Assembly: GCA_023388055.1 (NCBI GenBank)
Contig: JAEWGW010000037.1
Coordinates: forward strand, 46,111 to 110,110
DNA from: Bacillota bacterium
GTDB taxonomy: Bacteria; Bacillota; Bacilli; Paenibacillales; NBRC-103111
Direction of reading: 5' to 3'
Length of the DNA stretch: 64,000 nucleotides
Each line of letters opens with the position of its first letter. The first letter of the stretch is position 1. Below the pieces are notes generated by a model. It ran no database searches. It was not told where the DNA came from and was given only the letters and a program-made list of their open reading frames with translations. The position numbers and the translations under genes were made by a program. Positions 50,250-59,199 of this stretch are shown piece after piece.

Positions 50250-50276
50250 AAAAAAAAGAACGCCACGTGGGCGTTC
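50250..50276 (-). terminator. Terminator of tRNA-Lys
   Basis: GAACGCC-CACGT-GGCGTTC is followed on the minus strand by TTTTTTTT. Confidence 0.85.
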
Positions 50277-50289
50277 TCCCTTGCTTATA

Positions 50290-50361
50290 TAGACCCGGTG
50301 GGGGTCGAACCCACAACCTACCGATTAAGAGTCGGTTGCTCTGCCATTGAGCTACGGATCT
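50290..50361 (-). tRNA. tRNA-Lys(CTT)
   Basis: This is a 72-nt cloverleaf. The acceptor pairs AGATCCG/CGGGTCT (one G-T), the D arm has TAGCTCAATGGCAGAGC, and the anticodon arm CCGA-CTCTTAA-TCGG gives anticodon CTT. The T arm is GTGGG-TTCGACC-CCCAC. CCA is not encoded. It stands alone and is followed by a terminator. Confidence 0.95.
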
Positions 50362-50492
50362 GCAACGTTTGTAATAATATCACGGGTTGTACCGAAATGC
50401 AACCCCCTTTTTCTATATCCCGGAGGCTCCCTCGGTCATAACGGAAGAGGTTTTCCGTTATCGCATCATTTCCCGCCGCCGCTGCCCCTGTG

Positions 50493-51005
50493 CTACCGGG
50501 CCAGCAGCTTCAGGACCAGCGCCTCCAGCCCTACCGCGTCATCCTTGTCCAAAACCGGCACACCCTCTCCGGCAGCACCCCGGACCGTCTCCGCAGACAG
50601 CCAACTGGCTACTCCCAGAAGAGACTCCAGTCTGCCCAGCAGCTCCAGCTGCTCCTCCTGGCGGATCATCGCCAGCTTGGGGTAGCCTTCCATTTTGAAA
50701 CCCTCCACCAGCACAACATCCATGTCCCGCATCCGCTCCAGCATCTCCGAAAGCGGCGTATAACGTTCCTCCAGATAGCAGGTGCGGCCCATGGCCTCCG
50801 AGGAAATCGCTACCACCCTGGCTCCAGCCTCCCGGTGGCGCCAGGTGTCCTTGCCCTCCACGTCCATTTCGAACCGGTGGGCATCATGCTTGACCGTCCC
50901 GACTACAATCCCCCTGGTGCTCAACCGCTCCACAAGCCGGCAAACGAGAGTGGTTTTGCCGGAATTCTTATAGCCGACCACCTGCACCACAACCGGCTTC
51001 GTCAT
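50493..51005 (-). CDS. mobB: Molybdopterin-guanine dinucleotide biosynthesis protein B
   Basis: The 170-residue GTP-binding accessory protein of molybdenum cofactor maturation has Walker A GYKNSGKTTL at residues 11-20, the family motif TVKHDAHRFEMD, and VVLVEGFKMEGYPKL. It overlaps moeA by 4 bp and is translated from the same mRNA. Confidence 0.93.
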   Translation of the reverse strand: MTKPVVVQVVGYKNSGKTTLVCRLVERLSTRGIVVGTVKHDAHRFEMDVEGKDTWRHREAGARVVAISSEAMGRTCYLEERYTPLSEMLERMRDMDVVLVEGFKMEGYPKLAMIRQEEQLELLGRLESLLGVASWLSAETVRGAAGEGVPVLDKDDAVGLEALVLKLLAR

Positions 51006-52255
51006 AACCGCCCTCCGCCAAGAGGCATCACACGGACCATCGCTCCTTGCACCAGCGGTGCATCACCAGGCGGCACCACGATCAGACAGTCAGCATCCCG
51101 CAGGGATACGGTAATGCTGGAAGCATCCACACCCACTGGCGCTGCCCATAGCTGCCCTTCCGGCCCCACGGTGCGGACTCCGCGGACGAAGCGGGTAAAC
51201 TTGGCGTCGGTCTTTAAGCTATCTGCCTTCAGCAGAGCGGGGAATGTGTCTAAGCCCACGTCGGCTCCGCCCATAAGCTTCCGGACGGCCGGACGGACCA
51301 GCAGCTCAAAACCTACAAAGCAGGCTGCCGGATTCCCCGACAGGGCAAACAGCAGCTTGCCGCGCCGGACACTTGCAGTGGTCGGGCTGCCTGGACGCAT
51401 GGCCAGCTTATTAAAGAGAAGCTCCCCGTCCCAGCCCGTGGTCAGATCATACAGAATATCATAATCCCCAACCGACACGCCTCCGGTGGTAATCACCATA
51501 TCATACTCATCCATAGCAGCGGTGATCGCCTGACGGGCTGGCTCCAGCTCATCGGGAATCGCCCCGGCCAAAACAGGCTCGCAGCCTGCCTCCCGCAGCT
51601 GCGCAAGCAGCATATAGCTGTTGCTGTTGCGGATTTTGCCCGGTGCTAGGGGCTCCTCTACGGCGAGCAGCTCCGAGCCGGTGGCGAACACTGCCACCCG
51701 CGGCCGGGCGTACACCTTCACCTGGGCCACCCCGAACATGGCCAGCAAAGCAGCTTCTCCGGGACCGATCCGCCGTCCCGGCTCCAGCAGCTTCTCCCCT
51801 TCAACAATTTCAAGCCCGATTTCGGAAATATTGGCGCCCGATTTCGCACTCCTCAGAATGGAAACCGTGCCGCCTGCCCCCTCCTCCGGCAAGGTGTCCT
51901 CCAGCCTGACCACCGCATCCGCACCATCGGGAACCGCCGCCCCGGTCATGATCCGGACCGTCTGGCCGGGCTCAAGCCTCCTGCCGTAGACGCTGCCGCA
52001 TGGAATCACTCCCGTTACCGTAAGACGGACGGGGGAATCCGCCGACGCTCCCGCCGTTTCCTCCGCCCGGAGAGCATATCCGTCCATACCCGAACGCCGG
52101 AAATGGGGCACCGGCTGGTCTGCATCCAAGGGCGCTGCCAGATAACGGCCCCATGCTTCTGCCAAAGGAACGGTTTCCGCCCGTCCCGGCTGTACCCGTT
52201 CCAATATCCGTGCCGCGGCTTCCTCAACCTGTAAAGCTGCCCGCTGGAATTTCAT
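51002..52255 (-). CDS. moeA: Molybdopterin molybdotransferase MoeA
   Basis: It inserts molybdate into adenylated molybdopterin. The 417-residue protein has the usual order of domains: FRRSGMDGYALRAEE near residue 50, GADAVVRLEDT, ATGSELLAVEEPLAPGKIRN, the catalytic MITTGGVSVGDYD, and FALSGNPAACFVGFELLVRP. Together with mobB it points to a molybdoenzyme elsewhere in the genome. Confidence 0.95.
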   Translation of the reverse strand: MKFQRAALQVEEAAARILERVQPGRAETVPLAEAWGRYLAAPLDADQPVPHFRRSGMDGYALRAEETAGASADSPVRLTVTGVIPCGSVYGRRLEPGQTVRIMTGAAVPDGADAVVRLEDTLPEEGAGGTVSILRSAKSGANISEIGLEIVEGEKLLEPGRRIGPGEAALLAMFGVAQVKVYARPRVAVFATGSELLAVEEPLAPGKIRNSNSYMLLAQLREAGCEPVLAGAIPDELEPARQAITAAMDEYDMVITTGGVSVGDYDILYDLTTGWDGELLFNKLAMRPGSPTTASVRRGKLLFALSGNPAACFVGFELLVRPAVRKLMGGADVGLDTFPALLKADSLKTDAKFTRFVRGVRTVGPEGQLWAAPVGVDASSITVSLRDADCLIVVPPGDAPLVQGAMVRVMPLGGGRL

Positions 52256-52289
52256 GCAGCGTCCTCCTTGCCTCTGACTTCATATAATG

Positions 52290-53369
52290 CTATTTTCCCT
52301 CCGGCTTCTGGCCGGCATTAGGCACGCGCTCCGGAGCGGGCTTTGTTTTTCCCCCGGCAACCAGTTGGTACCAGGTCGCTCCACCGTCGGACGTCAGATA
52401 CAAATCATGTTCATAGGTGCTGATTACCCGTTCCTCCGGCTTCACAGGATTATGCGCGGAAAATGCCACCGCATCCCCCTTCAGCTCGGGCAGAGGAATC
52501 TCCGCCGTCTGTTTGCCGGTGGAATCCAGCTGCAGGAGAGCCGGCTTATCCTTGAAGGTTCCTGCAGTAATCATTCCGTCCCTGTCAAAGGAGAGTGACG
52601 ATATCCCCAGACCGGGCAGCAATTTCTCGAAGGTATTCCCCTTATCCTGGGACAAAAACAGCCCGTCTCTTGCACCCATAGCAACCAGCTCCGGCCGCTC
52701 CGGATGCACCGCCAAACCGGTGGGTTCACCCTCAAAGCCCTTCATGGATGACCGTATCCAATTGCCGCCCTCATCCGGCGTATAATACAGGCCAGGCTGG
52801 CGCAACTCTTGAACCCCATAGGTTTCATGATAGCCATAGATAATGGCGGGAGAACGCACTGTGGAGGCCAAAAAGTGGAATTTCACCTTCCCCTCCAATA
52901 CCAGCAGCTGTACGCTTTTCCCCGCATCTGTGCTTTTGATTAAGCCCAAAGGGTTCGGCAGCTTGGAGCCAGGACCGGGATGCCCGCTGGCATAGAATCC
53001 TCCCTCAAACGGGGCAAAAGCCACAAAATCATGACGGTCTGCCTCTTCCGACTGCCACCGGTTGTCCCGCCACCATTTGATGCCCTCGTGGGTGGCAACC
53101 ATAATCCCGCTGCCAGAACGGTCATATGTCATGCCATAAATCTGAATCAGATTCATGGATTCATTCTTATCCCGGCTCTCCCACATTCCGGAGGAATTAA
53201 ACGCTCCCATCAACACTGCCAGGGAACCCGCCAGCAACGCGGCCGTCTTCAGGCCCCGTGCTTCCTTACGGTTGGGCAAAGACCAGTATTTGGCTGTTAA
53301 ACCTGCACAAATAAGACAAAACAATAGCAAAACCCAGGTAGACCAATGTAAATTTCCGATGTTTTCCAC
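52290..53369 (-). CDS. Membrane-anchored BNR/sialidase-like beta-propeller protein
   Basis: The 359-residue protein has two N-terminal membrane segments (about 12-28 and 42-58). A propeller-like extracytoplasmic domain follows, with Asp-box-like turns: STDAGKSVQ, TPDEGGNWI, SQDKGNTFE and TSDGGATWY. It resembles the group annotated as F510_1955-family glycosylhydrolases. No catalytic role is shown. GTG 53369 lies directly after AAGGCG, so the exact start is uncertain. It ends 34 bp before moeA and may share its transcript. Confidence 0.7.
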   Translation of the reverse strand: MENIGNLHWSTWVLLLFCLICAGLTAKYWSLPNRKEARGLKTAALLAGSLAVLMGAFNSSGMWESRDKNESMNLIQIYGMTYDRSGSGIMVATHEGIKWWRDNRWQSEEADRHDFVAFAPFEGGFYASGHPGPGSKLPNPLGLIKSTDAGKSVQLLVLEGKVKFHFLASTVRSPAIIYGYHETYGVQELRQPGLYYTPDEGGNWIRSSMKGFEGEPTGLAVHPERPELVAMGARDGLFLSQDKGNTFEKLLPGLGISSLSFDRDGMITAGTFKDKPALLQLDSTGKQTAEIPLPELKGDAVAFSAHNPVKPEERVISTYEHDLYLTSDGGATWYQLVAGGKTKPAPERVPNAGQKPEGK

Positions 53370-53393
53370 CGCCTTATGTAAGCTCTACGTGAC

Positions 53394-53402
53394 ATTATAG
53401 CA
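53394..53402 (-). promoter_or_regulatory. Extended -10 promoter of the propeller gene
   Basis: TGCTATAAT, with TATAAT at 53399-53394, 25 bp upstream of the start. Confidence 0.45.
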
Positions 53403-53459
53403 TGTGTTTCCAGCTTTGCATAAGGTGTAGTAACGAAACACTCACAAGGGGGAGCCTGA

Positions 53460-54215
53460 ATGATTGAACATAGCCAGCTGTTGCGCATGGCTCATTTTAT
53501 TGCCCAAGCCATAAGACTTTACCGGACCGGCCTGCCCCCCGAGCTTCCCCGGGGCTTCCGTTATCTTGCCGCGCTGGAGGCGCCGGGTTTTCCCCGGATG
53601 GGATATATCGCCCAGTCCCGCACGCAGCTCATCATCGTCTTCCGCGGCACCAAGGATGCGGAGGACTTAAAGAAGGATCTGCTGGTCACCCAAACTGCCT
53701 ACCCTTATCAGGCGGGGAAAGGCTGGAGAACCCATGCCGGGTTTACCGAGCTGTACGGACTGCTCCGCCCCGGCTTGCGCAAGACGCTTGCCCAGGTGAA
53801 ATCCCGCAAGCAGTTGTACGTCACCGGCTACAGTCTGGGAGGAGCTCTGGCCTGCCTCTGTGCCATGGACCCGGCGGTCAGAAAATATGCCTCCTCCGTC
53901 AGGCTGTATACCTTCGGCGCTCCCCGGGTGGGCAATCCTCCTTTTGCGGAGGCTCTATCCAAACGCACCTCCTCCTGCGTCCGGGTAGTTAATGAGGGCG
54001 ACTGGGTGACTACCATGCCGCCGGAAGATTTTTTGGGGGTGCAATACCGCCATGGCGGCCGGAGCTACCTTCTTCATAACCGCAAGATTAACCCTTTCAG
54101 TAGCCACAGCTTCAAAGCCTACCAGGAAGGATTGGAGAAAACGGCAGCCCCGCGCAGCCAGATTCCGCCAAAACAAACCACTTCCGCAAGACCGAAGCGG
54201 GCGGCTTCCTCCTAG
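53460..54215 (+). CDS. Class 3 lipase-fold hydrolase
   Basis: The 251-residue alpha/beta hydrolase is of the lipase_3 family. The oxyanion region is IIVFRGTKDAEDL, the nucleophile elbow VTGYSLGGALACL (Ser about 124), and Asp and His are likely in VVNEGDWVTTMPP and the Ser-His of the late SSHSF. No signal peptide is seen, so it is cytoplasmic or exported by another route. The C-terminal 30 residues are basic and rich in Ala/Pro. ATG 53460 follows AAGGGGGAG. Confidence 0.88.
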   Translation: MIEHSQLLRMAHFIAQAIRLYRTGLPPELPRGFRYLAALEAPGFPRMGYIAQSRTQLIIVFRGTKDAEDLKKDLLVTQTAYPYQAGKGWRTHAGFTELYGLLRPGLRKTLAQVKSRKQLYVTGYSLGGALACLCAMDPAVRKYASSVRLYTFGAPRVGNPPFAEALSKRTSSCVRVVNEGDWVTTMPPEDFLGVQYRHGGRSYLLHNRKINPFSSHSFKAYQEGLEKTAAPRSQIPPKQTTSARPKRAASS

Positions 54216-54442
54216 GCGTGTTTTATTAACATGGTCCAGCGAGCAAAACAAGAGTACATTGGAGGAGCTGCGTTTCCCGCTGGGGCTATTTTCATGGAAC
54301 GGGGAATGGAATGAAGCGCTGAGGTCCGCACCGCCCACATTACCTCCCTGCGCAAAAGGATAAACTGGTAAGTCCTGTCCCCCATGTCATAAACGTTCAT
54401 AATTCGTTCAAGAGAAAACCGCATAATGGAGAAAAAAAGCCG
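54216..54442. other. Gene-poor interval before the LtaS-type gene
   Basis: No recognisable gene is found between the lipase stop and the promoter at 54443. A 28-codon plus-strand frame from ATG 54232 (MVQRAKQEYIGG...) has no ribosome site and is not supported. Confidence 0.5.
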
Positions 54443-54471
54443 TTTCCCATAGAATAGGCCCATGGTATAAT
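54443..54471 (+). promoter_or_regulatory. Promoter of the LtaS-type gene
   Basis: TTTCCC (54443), 17 bp, TATAAT (54466) with an extended TGG before it. Confidence 0.6.
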
Positions 54472-54516
54472 ACGTTCAGTGTGGCTTTACACAACGTTTA
54501 CATTGGGAGAAATGCT

Positions 54517-56613
54517 ATGAAGAAGTGGCTATTTTCTACGGGACGTTATTTGCGCAGCAGATACGTCCTTTTTTTACTGGGTGCATGGCTGGTCTTTCTA
54601 ATGGAGTTTTTGAGCCGTTCCTCAGCCAAGGATGCGGTTCAATGGACGTATCATCACATTCCCGCCTTTCTTGCCAATATGGTTCTGCTGACCGGTCTGC
54701 TGCTGCTGTTTACTGCTATTTTCGGCCGTACCCGATGGGCGTATTGGACGGTTTTTGCAATCGCTTTTTTACTGTCCCTCATCAGCGGCATTAAAATGAA
54801 GATTCTTGGTGTCCCTTTGCTTCCTACCGATTTCGTGCTCACCAGCGAAACGGAGGATATGACCCAATATCTCCAGAATATCATGAAGCCGAAGACGCTT
54901 ATCGGCATTGCCGTATATATGGCTTCCAGCTTCGGTCTGCTGTATTTCATTCCCGAGATGGTACGCAAGATCCGCGGCAAGGAAAGAATCGCCTTTGTAG
55001 CTGCAGCCGCCATCTTCATCGCCTTCGTCTATTATCAGCCCAAAGCCATGATGCAAGGGGTTTTCGGCATTGAAGAGAAGCCCTGGAACCAGAAGGACAA
55101 TATCCTGTCCAACGGTCTTATGCTCTCCACCCTCCTGAACCTGAATCATATGAATGTCAGCAAGGTGGCCGGTTATGACGAAAATGCCATCACTGCTATC
55201 GTCAACCGGGCAAGCGATCCGGTCAAGGCCGGCCAGACTGATGTGAAACCGAATATTATCGTCGTGCTGAGTGAAGCCTTCTGGGATCCGACGGTTATTC
55301 CGAATCTGACCTTCAGCAAGGATCCGATTCCCGGCTTCCACCAGCTGTCCGAAAAGTTCTCCAGCGGCTGGCTGCTCTCCCCCCAATACGGAGGAGGCAC
55401 CGCCAATGTGGAATATGAGGTGCTTACCGGCAACAGCATGCGCTTTATGCCACCGGGCTCCACACCCTATAACCAGTATATGACCCGCCAGGTGGATTCG
55501 CTGGCCTCCATTGCATCCCGCCAGGGCTACAATACGGTGTCCATCAATCCGTTCCACAACTGGTTCTTCAACAGCAGGACGGTTTACAAGAACATGGGCT
55601 TCTCCAAGTTTATCAGCCAGGAATTCTTCGACCAGAAGTTTGAAGGCCCTTATCTGGCTGACGACGAAGCCGCCAATCTCATCATTAAGGAAAGCAAGGC
55701 CAGCTCCGGTCCTGACATGATCTTCACCAATACCATGGAAAACCACTTCCACTTCTGGCCCGGCAAGTTCAAGGATAACACGTTCAAAATCAGTGGTGTG
55801 GATGGCCAAGCCAAGGGTTTCCTGGAGACACTCTCCCAGGGCATCAACGGTGCGGACCGGATGCTCTTGAAGCTGGTGGATCATTTCAGCCAGACCAACG
55901 AACCGACCATTCTGGTGTTCTTCGGCGACCATCTGCCCTCCTTGGGCGATGACTACAAGGGCTTTATCGATGCCAAGTACATCAGCGGAACCGAAGATCC
56001 GGATTTTCTCACCAAAATGTACCGCACTCCGCTTCTGATCTGGAACAATTATCTTCCCGAAGGGCGCGAGGATCTCTACATGAGCCCCTCCTTCCTGGGG
56101 CCGTATATTCTGGAGAAGGCACAGCTGAAGGGCACTTATTATACGGATTATCTGAAGGAGCTCTATAAGAAAATCCCTGTAATTCCGCCGCAGGATTATT
56201 ACGCCAAGATGAATATCAAGGCGGAGGATCTGAAGGATTACGAGAAGCTGCAGTACGACATCATGTTCGGGGAACAGCATGGCTACGCCGAGATTAAGGA
56301 CAAAATCCTGTCGCCCAACTTTATTCTCGGACTGGGGACCATGGACATCACCTCTGTCACCCCCGTGGATCCCGCGGCTGTCCCGGGTCATGACATGAAG
56401 GTGGAAATTACGGGGCATAACTTCCCCGAACTCTCCACCGTTGTGGTCAATGGCAAAACGGTGAAAAGCACGTATGATTGCCATGAGAAGCTTCTGGCGA
56501 CAATTCCCGCCGAGCTGAACAAAGCCGGCACTCCTTTGGAGATCAAGATTAATGTGATCGACAGCAAGGATACCGTAATTGCGGAAACTCCCGCCTTCAA
56601 GCTGGAGCGCTAA
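54517..56613 (+). CDS. Lipoteichoic acid synthase family protein with C-terminal extra domain
   Basis: This is a 698-residue polytopic membrane enzyme of the sulfatase fold. Five membrane segments lie in the first 190 residues. The extracellular sulfatase domain (about 235-555) has NIIVVLSEAFWDPT (metal site), GGGTANVEYEVLTGNSMRFM (nucleophile Thr region), NTMENHFHFWPGKF and FFGDHLPSLGDD. It would add glycerol phosphate to a lipid anchor. About residues 610-698 form an IPT/TIG-like beta-sandwich (EITGHNFPELSTVVVNGKTV), absent from standard LtaS. ATG 54517 has GGGAGA upstream; an earlier in-frame start lacks one. Confidence 0.9.
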   Translation: MKKWLFSTGRYLRSRYVLFLLGAWLVFLMEFLSRSSAKDAVQWTYHHIPAFLANMVLLTGLLLLFTAIFGRTRWAYWTVFAIAFLLSLISGIKMKILGVPLLPTDFVLTSETEDMTQYLQNIMKPKTLIGIAVYMASSFGLLYFIPEMVRKIRGKERIAFVAAAAIFIAFVYYQPKAMMQGVFGIEEKPWNQKDNILSNGLMLSTLLNLNHMNVSKVAGYDENAITAIVNRASDPVKAGQTDVKPNIIVVLSEAFWDPTVIPNLTFSKDPIPGFHQLSEKFSSGWLLSPQYGGGTANVEYEVLTGNSMRFMPPGSTPYNQYMTRQVDSLASIASRQGYNTVSINPFHNWFFNSRTVYKNMGFSKFISQEFFDQKFEGPYLADDEAANLIIKESKASSGPDMIFTNTMENHFHFWPGKFKDNTFKISGVDGQAKGFLETLSQGINGADRMLLKLVDHFSQTNEPTILVFFGDHLPSLGDDYKGFIDAKYISGTEDPDFLTKMYRTPLLIWNNYLPEGREDLYMSPSFLGPYILEKAQLKGTYYTDYLKELYKKIPVIPPQDYYAKMNIKAEDLKDYEKLQYDIMFGEQHGYAEIKDKILSPNFILGLGTMDITSVTPVDPAAVPGHDMKVEITGHNFPELSTVVVNGKTVKSTYDCHEKLLATIPAELNKAGTPLEIKINVIDSKDTVIAETPAFKLER

Positions 56614-56619
56614 AACAAA

Positions 56620-56660
56620 CAAAACCCCCGAACTTCCATCCGGAAGCTCGGGGGTTTTGT
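56620..56660. terminator. Bidirectional terminator
   Basis: AAAACCCCCGA/TCGGGGGTTTT with an inner CTTCC/GGAAG stem serves the convergent LtaS-type and rpiB genes. Confidence 0.9.
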
Positions 56661-56678
56661 TATGTAGCTATGGTTCAT

Positions 56679-57152
56679 TCAGCAGAAGCCGGGAGACTCC
56701 GTATCCAACTCTCCGCTTTCTTCACGCTGCCGGATTTTTGCGATTTTGCGGGCGGAGGGGCCGCCCTGGAATTCCGAAGCCAGCCACAGGTCCACTACCT
56801 CCTTGGCCTTCTCGAAATCAATGATCAACGCTCCCATGCAGAGAATCTGGGCGTCATTGCTTTTGCCCGCCCGCTCTGCTGATACGGGATCATGGCAAAG
56901 CGCCGCCCGGATACCCTTCACCTTGTTGGCGGCGATGGTCATGCCGTTACCGGTGCCGCATACCAGCACCGCTCTCGGGTGGTTCCCGGTCAGCACCTGG
57001 CCCGCTACCTGGAACGCAATATCGGGATAGTCCACATGCTCCGTGCTGGGGCAGCCGTAGTCCGTAACCTCATAGCCGCGGCATGCCAGATAGTCCTTCA
57101 GCTTTTCCTTCAATTCAAATCCAAGATGGTCACTGCCTATTCCGATTCTCAT
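56679..57152 (-). CDS. rpiB: Ribose-5-phosphate isomerase B
   Basis: It interconverts ribose 5-phosphate and ribulose 5-phosphate. The 157-residue RpiB/LacAB protein has GSDHLGFELKEKL near the N-terminus, CGTGNGMTIAANKVKGIRAA (active-site Cys and anion hole) and ARKIAKIRQRE. It is the last gene of the glpX-deoR-rpiB operon, starting 6 bp after the regulator. LacA/LacB activity cannot be excluded. Confidence 0.9.
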   Translation of the reverse strand: MRIGIGSDHLGFELKEKLKDYLACRGYEVTDYGCPSTEHVDYPDIAFQVAGQVLTGNHPRAVLVCGTGNGMTIAANKVKGIRAALCHDPVSAERAGKSNDAQILCMGALIIDFEKAKEVVDLWLASEFQGGPSARKIAKIRQREESGELDTESPGFC

Positions 57153-57158
57153 CCGCTT

Positions 57159-57962
57159 CTACCTCTGTGCTCTGACCGTGGACACCCGGATTCCCGACTC
57201 CTCCAAGTGCCGGATAATCTCCGGCGGTGTTCCGGTATCTGTGATGACGTCATGGATTTTGCCGGACTGGGCGTAGCTGGCGATGGAGCCTACGTTGAAC
57301 TTGGTGCTGTCGATCAGGGCGACCACCCGGTCCGCAGACTCCACCATCCTCCGCTTCAGCTCCACCTCATAGACGTTAAAATCCATCAGTCCGCTATCCG
57401 GCTTGAAACCCGCGGGAGAGGTAAAAAGCAGGTCGGCGCGGACCTCGCCCAATATCCCTGCACCCAAGGTACCCTCAATAGCGCCCGAGCCCATACGAAG
57501 TACACCGCCGATGAGAATCACGTGAAGATACGGATTATCCTTCAGCTCCAACGCCGTATAAATCCCGCTGGTGATCACCGTCAGCTTGATCTGGGTCCGC
57601 TTGAGACTTTTGGCCAGCTCCAGAGCGGTGGTACTGGCATCAATCATGATGCACTGCCCTTCCTGGAGAAAATCCATGGCCTTTTGGCCGATAGCCGCTT
57701 TTTCACCGGTGTTTTTCTTTTCGCGCGCCGAAAAGCTGAAGGACGACCCGGCGGGCACTGCCTGCTGCTGGGCCACCAGTACAGCCCCGCCGTGGATCCG
57801 GCGGAGAATGCCTTCCTCCTCCAACAGGTTCAAATCCGTCCGCAGCGTGGCTTCGGAAACCTGCAGCTCCAGGGAAAGCTCCTTTACCGTGGCCCGCTGG
57901 TGCTTGGTCAAATATTCGATCAGGAGCGACCTGCGCTCATCTGCCATTAGATTTTTGGACAA
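57159..57962 (-). CDS. DeoR-family sugar-phosphate-responsive repressor
   Basis: The 267-residue regulator has an N-terminal winged helix (RRSLLIEYLTKHQRATVKEL, then SEATLRTDLNLLEEEGIL). The C-terminal DeoR sensor domain has IMIDASTTALELAKSL and RADLLFTSPAGF. It follows glpX by 59 bp and precedes rpiB by 6 bp. It probably represses its own operon through the CGAAAA boxes upstream of glpX, with a sugar phosphate as inducer. Confidence 0.9.
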   Translation of the reverse strand: MSKNLMADERRSLLIEYLTKHQRATVKELSLELQVSEATLRTDLNLLEEEGILRRIHGGAVLVAQQQAVPAGSSFSFSAREKKNTGEKAAIGQKAMDFLQEGQCIMIDASTTALELAKSLKRTQIKLTVITSGIYTALELKDNPYLHVILIGGVLRMGSGAIEGTLGAGILGEVRADLLFTSPAGFKPDSGLMDFNVYEVELKRRMVESADRVVALIDSTKFNVGSIASYAQSGKIHDVITDTGTPPEIIRHLEESGIRVSTVRAQR

Positions 57963-58021
57963 CCGAAATCACCTGCAACATTCATAGGATAAACCCACCT
58001 TACCACCTTTTGCCGGTGGAT

Positions 58022-59047
58022 TCAAACACATAATGCCGGCTCCGGCTGGACCGGTGAGCTGTTCTCCTCCGCAGGCTGGGCGCGGAGATTCTTCAGGAAA
58101 TACATCTGCCGCTTGCGTCCCAAAGCCAGCATGGAATGGGTCAGCCACTGGTCCTGCTGCCGCTTCACCCCTTGAAGCATCGGGCTTTCTGTAATGCCCG
58201 TCGCCGCAAACAGGCAATCGTCGGAGCGGACCATATCCTCCAGGCGGAGAATTACCCGGCAATCCTTAATGCCCATCCGGCGGCAGCGTTCCGCCTCCAC
58301 CCGGTCCTGGGGCAGCAGCCTGCCCTGCATGTCCCCACCCAGGCACCGCAGCGCCACCGCGGACACAACACCCTCCGGCGCACCGCCGATGCCGTAGAAC
58401 ATATCCACTTCCGAGCCGGAAACCGCCGTCGCCACCGCTGCGGATACGTCTCCCTCCTGGAAGGTCATCACCTTGAAGCCCGCCTCGCGCAAGGCGTTGA
58501 TCGCCTCCTCATGCCGCTCCCGCTTCTGGATGGCAATGGTGACCTCAGAGGCGGGCTTGCGCAGAGCCTCCGCCACCGCTACGGCATTCTCCACTACGCT
58601 GCGGTCCAGATCCACACAGCCCTTGGCCTCCGGCCCTACGGCAATTTTCTCCATATACATATCGGGAGCATGAAGCAGGCCTCCACGGGGCGCCAAGGCA
58701 ATCACAGAAATGGCATTTTCCCGGCCGTCCGCCACCAGACTGGTTCCCTCCAAGGGGTCCACGGCAATATCCACGGCAGGTCCGCTGCCGGTACCCAGCT
58801 CTTCGCCGATATAGAGCATCGGAGCCTCGTCCAGCTCCCCTTCACCGATGACTACGGTTCCCCGCATAGGCAGACGGTTCAGCGAAAGACGCATAGCTGT
58901 GGTGGCGGCATCGTCCGCTTCGTTCTTCTTGCCCCGGCCGATCCAATGGGCGGATGCCACCGCCGCAGCTTCACATACTTCTACAAGCTCCAGGCCCAGA
59001 AGCTTCATGGGATCATAACAATTGGGAAGGGCTGACCAGTCTTTCAT
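58022..59047 (-). CDS. glpX: Class II fructose-1,6-bisphosphatase
   Basis: The 341-residue phosphatase of gluconeogenesis has the GlpX pattern: GEGELDEAPMLYIGE, the metal site VDPLEGTSLVADG, YGIGGAPEGVVSAVALRCLG and RLEDMVRSDDCLFAATGIT. Its linkage to rpiB also allows sedoheptulose-1,7-bisphosphate as substrate. ATG 59047 has GGGAG upstream. It is the first gene of the operon. Confidence 0.94.
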   Translation of the reverse strand: MKDWSALPNCYDPMKLLGLELVEVCEAAAVASAHWIGRGKKNEADDAATTAMRLSLNRLPMRGTVVIGEGELDEAPMLYIGEELGTGSGPAVDIAVDPLEGTSLVADGRENAISVIALAPRGGLLHAPDMYMEKIAVGPEAKGCVDLDRSVVENAVAVAEALRKPASEVTIAIQKRERHEEAINALREAGFKVMTFQEGDVSAAVATAVSGSEVDMFYGIGGAPEGVVSAVALRCLGGDMQGRLLPQDRVEAERCRRMGIKDCRVILRLEDMVRSDDCLFAATGITESPMLQGVKRQQDQWLTHSMLALGRKRQMYFLKNLRAQPAEENSSPVQPEPALCV

Positions 59048-59135
59048 TTTCGTTCACTCCCGTTTATCATCGTTTTCAATAAACATATTATCTATTATTT
59101 TCATTTCATTATCAATATGTTTTCGTTTATTTTCG
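59045..59135 (-). promoter_or_regulatory. glpX promoter with CGAAAA operator boxes
   Basis: On the minus strand TTGATA (59115-59110), 17 bp, GATAAT (59092-59087). CGAAAA occurs at 59135-59130 and 59125-59120, exactly one helical turn apart just upstream of the -35, and again at 59052-59047, reaching the start codon. Looser GAAAA copies lie between. DeoR-type repressors bind such short direct repeats. Confidence 0.65.
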
Positions 59136-59199
59136 TATTGTTTTGTTTTTGGTCAAACTTTCTTGTTCCCGCAGGGTTCGCTAGTCGTGTTGCTTATGT

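Noticed and set aside
50440..50462. ATAACGGAA...TTCCGTTAT inverted repeat near mobB as a fifth repeat module
   Set aside because: It is a single 23-bp dyad without further units at the expected offsets.
54232..54318. 28-codon plus-strand ORF (MVQRAKQEYIGG...)
   Set aside because: It has no ribosome site and no known counterpart.
54769..56622. 617-codon minus-strand frame opposite the LtaS-type gene
   Set aside because: It is an antisense shadow with no recognisable features; the plus strand has a promoter, ribosome site and sulfatase motifs.
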